This document shows, piece by piece, positions 58,601 to 64,000 of a stretch of 64,000 nucleotides of DNA. The stretch's first letter is position 1, and every line of letters starts with the position of its first letter. Source of the stretch: Sipunculus nudus. Its lineage: Eukaryota; Annelida; Sipuncula; Golfingiida; Sipunculidae. Location of the stretch: contig CM049317.1 of assembly GCA_026874595.1 (NCBI GenBank), positions 13,878,882 through 13,942,881 of the forward strand, read 5' to 3'. Under the pieces are notes generated by a model. It saw nothing but the letters and a program-made list of their open reading frames with translations. It was not told where the DNA came from and did not search any database. A program made the translations under genes and the position numbers.

Positions 58601-61499
58601 AGAGATCTACTCAAAGATGTCTTGGTGAGTCTGGTTCAATGATATAGGCTCAAGTCTGCACTTGGACTTGAGTCCACTTTTTTAAATACTCACACTTGAA
58701 CGTAGACTAGAGGGTCCAGGATTCGGACTTCTACTCGGGCATGGAGGAAAGGACTTGAGAAATCATTTAGACAGTCCAGCTCGAGTCCAGTAAAAAAGAA
58801 AACTCTGTCACAAATTATATAAAGACTGTGCACATGGGATGCATGCCAAAAGAGTAAAACAAAATATAAAACTATACATACCAAGTTTTAGCTCTGCAAC
58901 AGGGGAGTAAACATAGTTAAACATTAAAGTAAAGGGCACTTGTAAACTAACATACAGTAAAAGTTGCATGATTATCTCAAATATCCTTTTAAAATTTTTT
59001 AATAATACAATTGTATTGGACCAGACCAAATCACTCAGACTCCAAAGTTCTCTTGGACTGGATTTGCAAGGACTCAGACTTTTTACTTGGAGTTGAGGAG
59101 CCTGGACTCGGACTTAGACTAACATGGTATGGACTCTACTACATTACTAGTCTGGTCACCCAGAGCTTAATGTTAACTTATGAAAGAACATGCCTAAAAA
59201 AAAATCTGTTATCACAGCCACAAATACAAGTGTGTTTCACATGATTGTATTGCATGTTTAAAATTATATTTCTCTTTGGTATTTGTACAGAAAAATGTAC
59301 AGGTAATTTAAGATATAGATTATCAGTGATTTTATTTCTCCAAGAAAATGACCAAAACCAGAATGGAATTCTAAAAATGTACATACATTACCTAGTTACA
59401 CAAGCATTAAAAATATGCAGGTGGTTACCTCCAGAAAAAAAATTATTAAAAAAAAATGGTCTAAATGTCTGTAATGGATAGTGTTGCCTGTAAAAAGGCT
59501 TTACTACATATTATGACATATATACTCTAACCTGATACAAGGAGTCAAGGTGATGAATTGTTTTTTACAGCTCTGTGTTAACAAGAGAATGGTATCAACA
59601 GGCCCCCTGGGACCCTACACCTCTGACGAATTCCTTGAGGCAGCGTTTGAATCATATTTCAAGATGGAGATTCTGCTATACCAAATGGTAAGTTCAGGCA
59701 AAGATTTGGGAAGTTCAGGCACTGATTTGGGAAGTTCAGGCACTGATTTGGGAAGTTCAGGCACTGAATTGGTAAGTTCAGGCACTGATTTGGTAAGTCC
59801 AGGCACTTATTTAGTAAGTTCAGGCACTGATTTGGTAAGTTCAGGCACTGTATTTTGAAAACAGGTCATATTGTAAAAATTGAAAATTAATTCTCCTTTG
59901 GTTTGATCTTCTCATGGTTATATTGTTCTCAATCATTAATGGCAATTTTAAGCTCTTCACATAATATTTTCATAACTTTTGGAGCCTGAGATATATTATT
60001 TTTCTTTATTTTAAAAGATTTGGCTGTTCTCAGGAATTATTGACAGAATGACTTATATAGTTGCAACTCGTTACATGGAGCTCCTAACAGTTAATCCTCA
60101 GTGCTTTTTCATTCATTGTTAAGGAAAATTTGTTTACTTTAGTTCTTCAAGAAAATATATACTTTCTTACTGAAAGATAGTGTGGTTTCACTGACCTCAG
60201 TTTGACATTTATTAAGAGCTCTGGCAGCACAGTGCAAGAAAGTATCTTTAATGCAGGTACCAGAAGAACAAAGATCACTTGATGTCTTCACCCACATATT
60301 AACATGGCTTGATGTGGAGCTAATCAGCATGATGAAGTCGTCAGAAAGCCAGCCAGACACAAAACCCCTGAAGAGAACAGCAGCCGACAGTGATGCCCCT
60401 GTCCTACAACAGATGGCCCTGCAGATTGTGAGGACGGTGTTGGTGATGGCTTCCAATATGTTGCTTGTTGGGATTTCAGATAACGATCTTGTATCCATAC
60501 TGGTAGACACTGCAACCCGTGTGTTGTCCACAGGTAAGTTGGCTGTTCTGTTTGTCTCCCTGTTTAGAATTTGTACATAAAATGGCTTTACCATTCATCT
60601 CCCCATGTGCTTTAATGTGGATATTTTAAGAAATATGTCTACAGTTTAAATCAATGATAATGAGGAATATGTTGGAATTTACAGAGAACTGAATCTTCAG
60701 ACAAAAAAAAACTCTAATTAGCAAGTGAGTATCATTGGTGATGAACCAAAGTAATGCATGCAATATAAGCCTAAAAATAATTGTTCACATTGATGGTTTG
60801 GTGATTATCAATTGATGATATTATGCAGTTTATTATGAGTGTGATTAATACTAAACAAACCAGCTTGAGAAGTTTGTATATTTTATGTACCAGTTCTTGT
60901 CTTAGCCTTCAGTATCAATATTTATTCATGTAGTCATCATTGATAATCATATCAGCTTTTGCCAAAGCCATGAATTATCATATTTGTCCTCTTGCCTTAA
61001 TCTTTTTACTAGCCTCATCCGCAGTCTTCATAATTACTATTTACAGGCCCCAAATTGGATCATAAACTACAATTGTAGATGATGGAATTGATGCTGGTTC
61101 CATCATTAAAATTATTCCATCCTCTGTTTAATGTCAACAATGCGATAATCGTATAAAACAAAGAATTTCAAGCCTAAACCCCTCAATGTCTCTAATAAAA
61201 ATTGATGGAATAACTGTAAACAACAGGCATTATTATACTTCGATGTATATGATTGATGCTTAGAATTATAGGTTTACTGGTTACATACATACCTCGTATG
61301 TTGCATATATTTTGTAGATCAAGGTGGCGCCCTCTTGCCAGATGTTATGAGACTTGTTTATCAGGTCAGCAAAATTTCATCCTTGTGCTCTGGAGATAAT
61401 GATGCTGGTTACTATGGTGACGTGGTCTCTGGTATCCTGTCAAAGATCATCAACAGTCTTGCCGTGGTAACAAAGACCAAGCCAGAGCAGGCAGACAAG
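38839..61499 (+). CDS. NCAPG2: Condensin II subunit G2 (NCAPG2), 3' end beyond window
   Basis: NCAPG2 is the HEAT-repeat G subunit of condensin II, which compacts mitotic chromosomes in the nucleus together with SMC2, SMC4, NCAPH2 and NCAPD3. Twenty coding exons, all with AG/GT borders and compatible phases, give 979 codons. Vertebrate NCAPG2 is about 1140 residues, so the last 150 or more should lie past the window, separated by an intron carrying a retrotransposon. The order of recognisable segments follows the vertebrate protein: GRRFLSFILTLNANF (exon 6), IGEIYFHAWRTSTG (7), CLQDLMFSAIH (8), HHQKKVRGVDEMLLRLYEP (9), SSADVRLKVVK (11), LHDSAEKVRTAFLDLLLKVK (12), FWTITPMEHLLARLEFD (13), MAGLLETIVILWES (15) and YSTMLDTLCRWNKGADILEL (17). 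The ATG at 38839 follows an acceptor by seven bases. The N-terminal exons diverge most. Alternative donors at exons 9 and 18 could lengthen the protein in frame. Confidence 0.93.
39468..39578 (+). CDS. NCAPG2: NCAPG2 exon 2
   Basis: 37 codons (ISKADHLDIQEILQG and on) between TTGTCAG and CAG/GTAAGG, phase 0. Confidence 0.85.
39898..40015 (+). CDS. NCAPG2: NCAPG2 exon 3
   Basis: Encodes EWEESKDVLDGIIVVAMATI and on. Ends in phase 1 before GTAAGT. Confidence 0.85.
40525..40576. repeat. Self-complementary (CT)n(TA)n(GA)n block
   Basis: CT repeats, then TA repeats, then GA repeats form one imperfect palindrome able to fold back on itself. Confidence 0.9.
40661..40690. repeat. (AT)n microsatellite
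   Basis: AT run of about 30 bp in NCAPG2 intron 3. Confidence 0.92.
40760..40920 (+). CDS. NCAPG2: NCAPG2 exon 4
   Basis: Encodes LPEELDQLRNWMVRLCEQWW and the FLFLLHRTTLQGKAS end, matching the conserved CxxWW region. Donor TCT/GTGAGT, phase 0. Confidence 0.88.
41130..41480. repeat. Cluster of TTCTTG/CAAGAA words
   Basis: Within 350 bp the words TTTCTTAA, CAAGAAA, TTTTCTTG and TTTTCTTAAGAAAA recur roughly ten times in both orientations, forming nested short hairpins. It lies in NCAPG2 intron 4. It could be a degenerate MITE or a low-complexity bias. Confidence 0.6.
41747..41881 (+). CDS. NCAPG2: NCAPG2 exon 5
   Basis: 45 codons (RSDIRRVWSLHEFISQVDLD and on to YHKAEE). Donor GAG/GTGAGG, phase 0. 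Confidence 0.9.
42823..43000. mobile_element. Foldback MITE, copy 1
   Basis: CAGACCAATGAGAGGATGG on the left and CCTATTCTCATTGGTCTGA on the right are inverted. TTGGTCTGATTACACCAATG and the following 25 bp closely match the element at 56379-56670. It lies in NCAPG2 intron 5. Confidence 0.65.
43673..43767 (+). CDS. NCAPG2: NCAPG2 exon 6
   Basis: Encodes GRRFLSFILTLNANF, a strongly conserved segment. Ends in phase 2 before GTAAGC. Confidence 0.92.
44105..44240 (-). repeat. GGACTC/GAGTCC-rich repeat, fragment
   Basis: Dense GACTTGGACTC-like hexamers with the same vocabulary as the longer copies at 56963 and 58640. Confidence 0.55.
45125..45194 (+). CDS. NCAPG2: NCAPG2 exon 7
   Basis: Encodes SQMKYIGEIYFHAWRTSTG and on. 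Donor AAG/GTAACT. A poly-C run begins 18 bp into the intron. Confidence 0.92.
45213..45234. repeat. Poly-C tract
   Basis: C run of about 22 bases starting 18 bp inside NCAPG2 intron 7. Confidence 0.9.
45670..45753 (+). CDS. NCAPG2: NCAPG2 exon 8
   Basis: 28 codons (KLEVTCLQDLMFSAIHVTN and on). Donor GTG/GTCAGT, phase 0. Confidence 0.92.
46191..46400 (+). repeat. AT-rich minisatellite, about 24-bp unit
   Basis: TATTATCCTNTGGAATATT-like units repeat about nine times with substitutions, just upstream of NCAPG2 exon 9. Confidence 0.8.
46423..46515 (+). CDS. NCAPG2: NCAPG2 exon 9
   Basis: 31 codons (MLDYIHHQKKVRGVDEMLLR and on). Donor TTTACAG/GTGAGTG. The same 14 bases occur again exactly 51 bp downstream. 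Confidence 0.92.
47113..47238 (+). CDS. NCAPG2: NCAPG2 exon 10
   Basis: 42 codons (VANAKLRANATMLLTDIFPL and on). Donor CAG/GTAATA, phase 0. Confidence 0.92.
47285..48690 (+). repeat. Interspersed tandem-unit element, copy 2
   Basis: Same family and strand as 24238-25680. The head is CGCCAAAACAAAGTTTTGCA, then GATACTGTGTTTTTG. Internal units carry TCAGGAGTGGTTCAATGTAT and TGGTGGCGCCATCT. The tail is GATACTCGTAGTCC and TATTCTAGTTTA. It lies in NCAPG2 intron 10. Confidence 0.85.
49409..49588 (+). CDS. NCAPG2: NCAPG2 exon 11
   Basis: 60 codons (DLLSDTCPEVRGCAAVGVCR and on to SSADVRLKVVK). Donor AAG/GTAATC. Confidence 0.93.
50509..50661 (+). CDS. NCAPG2: NCAPG2 exon 12
   Basis: 51 codons (GLSLLVDNPMSHNTIKTLLP and on). 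Donor AAG/GTCAGT. Confidence 0.93.
51260..51482 (+). CDS. NCAPG2: NCAPG2 exon 13
   Basis: Encodes FWTITPMEHLLARLEFD and on to FYQYAYKHMDLQQT. Ends in phase 1 before GTAAGT. Confidence 0.93.
51501..51760 (+). mobile_element. tRNA-derived SINE
   Basis: An A-box-like TGGCTCAGCGG (51511-51521) and a degenerate B-box-like GAGTTCATATC (51553-51563) are spaced as in a tRNA gene. About 190 bp of non-tRNA body follow. The tRNA part is too degraded to be a functional tRNA. It starts about 20 bp into NCAPG2 intron 13. Confidence 0.65.
53081..53184 (+). CDS. NCAPG2: NCAPG2 exon 14
   Basis: Encodes FILLLGHCVSQCVQQEL and an acidic stretch. Donor AAG/GTAGGT. Confidence 0.9.
53185..55658. other. NCAPG2 intron 14, composite content
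   Basis: The ends are pyrimidine-rich with recurring TCCTACTTTTT words. The middle (about 54.05-54.6 kb and 54.95-55.1 kb) is markedly GC-richer and probably an insertion, but no clean terminal repeats were found. No exon is supported. Confidence 0.4.
55659..55790 (+). CDS. NCAPG2: NCAPG2 exon 15
   Basis: 44 codons with the conserved MAGLLETIVILWES. Donor AAG/GTAAAT. Confidence 0.92.
56379..56670. mobile_element. Foldback MITE, copy 2 (about 100-bp arms)
   Basis: The left arm (56379-56480, AGCAAGGTTCTCTTGG, then CAGACCAATGAGAG and TGTGCATCCAGCTCC) matches the reverse complement of the right arm (56568-56670) through most of its length. No clear target duplication was found. It lies in NCAPG2 intron 15. 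Confidence 0.8.
56754..56902 (+). CDS. NCAPG2: NCAPG2 exon 16
   Basis: Encodes SQNAHYLRKLEKIFSRALPR and on. Ends in phase 2 before GTAGGT. Confidence 0.9.
56963..57545 (+). repeat. GAGTCC-rich interspersed repeat, copy 1
   Basis: Starts near TAGTAGAGTCTACACCAT. It holds two blocks of AAGTCCGAGTCCAGG-like hexamer repeats around an unrelated centre. It lies in NCAPG2 intron 16. Confidence 0.65.
58279..58624 (+). CDS. NCAPG2: NCAPG2 exon 17
   Basis: The largest exon. Encodes RSLLSKLKNMDLENVEDDYS and on, through a basic linker (SPSKISKQGRHVQF). Donor TTG/GTGAGT. Confidence 0.92.
58640..59150 (-). repeat. GAGTCC-rich interspersed repeat, copy 2
   Basis: Opposite orientation to the copy at 56963, with the same end wording (TAGTAGAGTCCATACCAT on the minus strand). 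It begins 15 bp after the exon 17 donor. Confidence 0.65.
59571..59687 (+). CDS. NCAPG2: NCAPG2 exon 18
   Basis: 39 codons (LCVNKRMVSTGPLGPYTSDE and on to LLYQM). The donor ATG/GTAAGTTCAGG is the first unit of a 21-bp minisatellite. Confidence 0.88.
59684..59852 (+). repeat. 21-bp minisatellite carrying repeated splice donors
   Basis: Eight units of GTAAGTTCAGGCACTGATTTG. The first unit is the exon 18 donor. GTAAGT recurs at 59772, 59793, 59814 and 59835, while units at 59709, 59730 and 59751 read GGAAGT. The frame stays open through the array. Confidence 0.93.
60257..60533 (+). CDS. NCAPG2: NCAPG2 exon 19
   Basis: Encodes VPEEQRSLDVFTHILTWLDV and on to DTATRVLST. The acceptor could be ATGCAG at 60256 or, in the same frame, CACAG at 60232, which would add eight codons. 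Donor ACAG/GTAAGT, phase 1. Confidence 0.85.
61318..61499 (+). CDS. NCAPG2: NCAPG2 exon 20 (last in window)
   Basis: Encodes DQGGALLPDVMRLVYQVSKI and on to KTKPEQADK. The donor AAG/GTAAAG leaves phase 0. Without splicing the frame would run on to a TAA at 61584-61586 after 29 unrelated codons. Confidence 0.82.
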
Positions 61500-62147
61500 G
61501 TAAAGAAACAGGATAACAAATCTGTTTATAAGGCCACACATGAAACAGTGTTCTATGGATTCACTACTGGAAGCACTTATGCTTAAGACCACAAAGGGCT
61601 GAAGGCTTGACTACAGCAACCTGTAGCTGCTCGATAAAGCTTAAAACATCTTCAGTCCGACAGGATTCACTACTGTTAATCAAGGAATCAATTTTTTTTC
61701 ATTGTAAATCAGAACCAAGTCCTTGGTTATGTTGTTAATTTGTGGTGTTGCCTCAAAAGATTTCTTTAAGGTGTGGAATTCTGATTTAATTTTGTGTGGA
61801 TTATATGCACCATGTCACGCATTGAGGGGTAATTTTATACTTTTCCTGGTAATCTTACAAAATTCCAGGTACTGTTATTGAGTCTTAAAAAAATTTTCTC
61901 CAATTTTTTCCCCCAAAGTTTGTAGAACAATTTCTTTGGTGTGGATTAAATCTAATGATAATTTCTGTCCCCTGCTTCTGCAGAACAGGGGACATTGATT
62001 TAGGTATGTCTGTCTGTCCATCTGTCTGTCTGTCAGGTTTTTGTTTCTGTGTGATAACTTTCCTATCTGATTTCATTCAAATTTAGGTTAGTGATTACTC
62101 TCATGCATACCTTGGTTGGGATCTGTCTGAAATTTTATTATCACTAG
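61500..62147. other. NCAPG2 intron after exon 20, before the retroelement
   Basis: No exon seen. A small hairpin (GTCCCCTG and CAGGGGAC around 61967-61993) and a (TCTG)n patch lie near 62010-62035. Confidence 0.5.
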
Positions 62148-62274
62148 TGTAGCATCCTTGATCATTCATAAAAACGTCACATGATCGGATCACATGACTT
62201 GTAGCATACGTCGCACATTGCATGCTGGTTAATAAAGTTGTCTCAGTCACAGTGACGGGTTGTTGATCAGTACA
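62148..62274 (+). repeat. Candidate 5' LTR, 127 bp
   Basis: Starts TGTAGCATCC and ends AGTACA (TG...CA). It contains AATAAA about 40 bp before its end. TGG follows four bases later (TTTATGGCGACAAGC), a possible tRNA primer site. The length is short but within the range of small gypsy elements. Unconfirmed without the 3' LTR. Confidence 0.35.
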
Positions 62275-62559
62275 TTTATGGCGACAAGCATAAATTCAGG
62301 CAAATGGAGAGTGACAGCAACCAAGCATGCTTATCGCGTCGTACTTCATGCCAGCAATAACGTGTACATGCGGACCAAACTCTCGATCAGCGGCTGAGCA
62401 CAGTAAGCCGACAATACCTCGTCAAAATCTCGCTAGCGTGAACTATTGTCGCACAGACACGCTATTATTGCCCGCAGTGCCATGCGCTTGATCCTTCCAA
62501 TACTTCACGCTACCAATCATTAGAACTTTATCCTCTTAGAGCTGAACATATCATAGTGT

Positions 62560-63428
62560 ATGTCTTTGACCGGGACGTTCTACTGTTTATTAACTAGCGA
62601 TCGTGAAACGAGAGAGATCCAGTTCGTGCAGACTGGCATTGTTTTTACACATGGATACATTCACACGCCTGATGACCGCTTGAATATTGGCATGGCGTGG
62701 GAGGAATGGTTGGAAGAATTTGAGGAGGAAGCTAAGCTCCAAAAAGTCACTGATATTGAGGACTGGTGTGTGTGCTTGAGAAGATATAGGGGAAAGGAGG
62801 TAAGAAAACTAGTAAAATAACTGCCAGACCCACCAGCCCTAGATCCCTCTAATGCACCTGAGAACGAATATGGGAAATTGAAAAGAAAACTTAACACCCA
62901 TTTCATTCCTAGAAAGAACAAAATGCATGCCAGATATCTGTTTAATAAAGAAAGACTGTCACCTGGTGAACCAATCACATCTTATGCAGCCCGGTTGCGT
63001 GAAAAAGCCGAACATTGTGAATTTGGTGCAACAACAGATGATAGAATTTTAGAGCACATCATACAGACAAATCCATCCAGAAAAAATGGAATTTAGACCA
63101 ACTTATTGATGAAGCTGGGGGACGAGAAGACTTGCACTATGAGGTGAGAAATATGAGAAATGAGCATCATGTAGCTAAAGTCAGGCCTTAAAAACCAAAT
63201 TGGAGACATGAACCTGAAAGACAATTTAATCAGAACAGTGAACATGCACCACAGAGAAAACCCATAAATAGAACTAACAGGGAACCACAAACATCGAGAC
63301 AATGCCGTTACTGTGGACGAACAGGCTTGCATGAAATTGGACACAGAAACCGATGTCCTGCATTTGGCAAACATTGTTTAAAGTGTGGGCGCATGAACCA
63401 TTTTGCAGTATGCTGTAGGGACGGGTGA
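62560..63428 (+). pseudogene. gag-like region, broken
   Basis: An acidic capsid-like segment starting near MAWEEWLEEFEE (ATG at 62692) is interrupted by a TAA at 62818-62820 in the same frame. It continues to about 63083, where the frame shifts. The new frame contains another stop near 63188 and then two zinc knuckles (63303-63416), the second of the form C-x2-C-x4-H-x4-C. This order matches gag of Ty3/gypsy elements. At least three disabling changes are visible. Confidence 0.78.
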
Positions 63429-63590
63429 AGAGACGGCCCAGCCCAACCAAAGAAAGGAGGACAGTCACATAAATACAAACAGGAGCAACCGCCAAGACAA
63501 GTACAAAAACAAAGTAACTATGTCAAGAGAACTGCTGACACATGAATCATACGAAGATGACTCAGTGATGACTCAGATGACTCCGCATTT

Positions 63591-63959
63591 ATGAATCAGG
63601 TAGCAAAACTTGTGACACATGAAGTAAAACGGATTAACAGCAACAAAAACACAGAGACTGTGCAGGTTCAAATCAGTGATATTGATGCTTTGTGTGAGCC
63701 TGATAGTGGAGCATCAGTGAACATCATGGACGAATATCAGTTCAGAGCATTGCGGCGCAGATCGGTCGGTAAGATTGAACTCAAATCAACTAAGGACACA
63801 GTTAAAACACTTCAGTCTGACCTAGAAGTTAAGGGTGAATTCCAAACTGTAGTGAGGAACAAAACACGCGGTGTTAATACCAGGTTTATGGTGATTAAAG
63901 GTCATATGGACTCTCTACCGCTCTTAAGTAAAGCTACTCTAAGAGAACTTGGTATGTAA
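63591..63959 (+). pseudogene. Retropepsin-like aspartic protease fragment
   Basis: A 122-codon frame with the catalytic motif DSGA at 63702-63713 followed by a hydrophobic strand. The frame ends in TAA at 63957-63959, while the sequence after it still reads like the linker toward reverse transcriptase, so the stop is probably disabling. Confidence 0.75.
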
Positions 63960-64000
63960 CTAATTGAGCCAGATGGTTCACTGAGAGAACAGAATGAGCT

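Larger units (their letters stand above)
62148..64000 (+). mobile_element. Decayed Ty3/gypsy-type LTR retrotransposon, 5' part
   Basis: A candidate short 5' LTR is followed by a gag-like region, zinc knuckles and a retropepsin with the DSGA active site, in the usual gag-protease order. Several in-frame stops and frameshifts show it is not functional. The polymerase and 3' LTR would lie beyond the window. Its orientation matches NCAPG2. Confidence 0.8.

Noticed and set aside
58333-58614. A 93-codon minus-strand open frame
   Set aside because: Antisense to NCAPG2 exon 17, with no features of its own.
60139-60594. A 151-codon minus-strand open frame
   Set aside because: It is the antisense shadow of NCAPG2 exon 19, which has splice sites, correct phases and homology on the plus strand.
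61500-61586. Taking the TAA at 61584 as the true NCAPG2 stop
   Set aside because: A donor at 61500 in correct phase precedes it, the 29 extra residues look unrelated to NCAPG2, and about 165 C-terminal residues would be missing.

Overview
The window is metazoan nuclear DNA: AT-rich, with short exons bounded by canonical AG/GT splice sites, long introns, and many microsatellites and dispersed repeats. The gene content (cGAS-like receptors, a FASTK-family mitochondrial RNA protein, a condensin II subunit) together with several repeats built from internal tandem units suggests a marine invertebrate. A mollusc is most likely; that last step is inference.

Region 1 (1-16.3 kb) is a small cluster of three paralogous cGAS-like receptor (cGLR) genes. 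Copy A (580-1575, +) is intact. Copy B (4624-5633, -) is full length apart from one frameshift near 5205. Copy C (15396-16235, +) keeps the catalytic core but stops about 60 residues early. All three keep the GS motif, the E-x-D pair and the third Asp of the nucleotidyltransferase active site. Copies A and B also share an intron acceptor one base before the ATG. Between them lie AT, AC and poly-G tracts, a 318-bp tandem duplication, a perfect 40-bp-arm palindrome and a probable terminal-inverted-repeat element.

Region 2 (16.3-22.7 kb) is gene-free. Its main content is a 2.77-kb non-autonomous hAT-like element with an exact 8-bp target duplication and a tandem array of about 157-bp units.

Region 3 (22.7-33.6 kb, - strand) is a six-exon FASTKD4/TBRG4-like gene with a mitochondrial presequence, FAST domains and a RAP domain. 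Its introns hold two tandem-repeat elements and a second hAT-like element (8-bp target duplication). As read, the last codon of exon 5 is an in-frame TAG that would remove the end of the RAP domain.

Region 4 (33.6-38.8 kb) separates two divergently transcribed genes. It contains a 539-bp element with roughly 100-bp inverted termini and a 9-bp target duplication (Mutator-like) and a 36-bp near-perfect palindrome.

Region 5 (38.8-61.5 kb, + strand) carries twenty coding exons of NCAPG2 (condensin II subunit G2). All splice phases are compatible and about 979 codons are present; the C-terminal part must lie beyond the window. The introns hold MITEs, a tRNA-derived SINE, GAGTCC-rich repeats and minisatellites. 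Region 6 (62.1-64 kb) is the 5' part of a decayed Ty3/gypsy-type LTR retrotransposon sitting in the NCAPG2 intron that follows exon 20.

A recurring theme is that splice sites in both large genes sit in or beside short duplications that repeat the splice signal in frame. Examples are the NCAPG2 exon 18 and exon 9 donors and the FASTKD4-like exon 2 acceptor.
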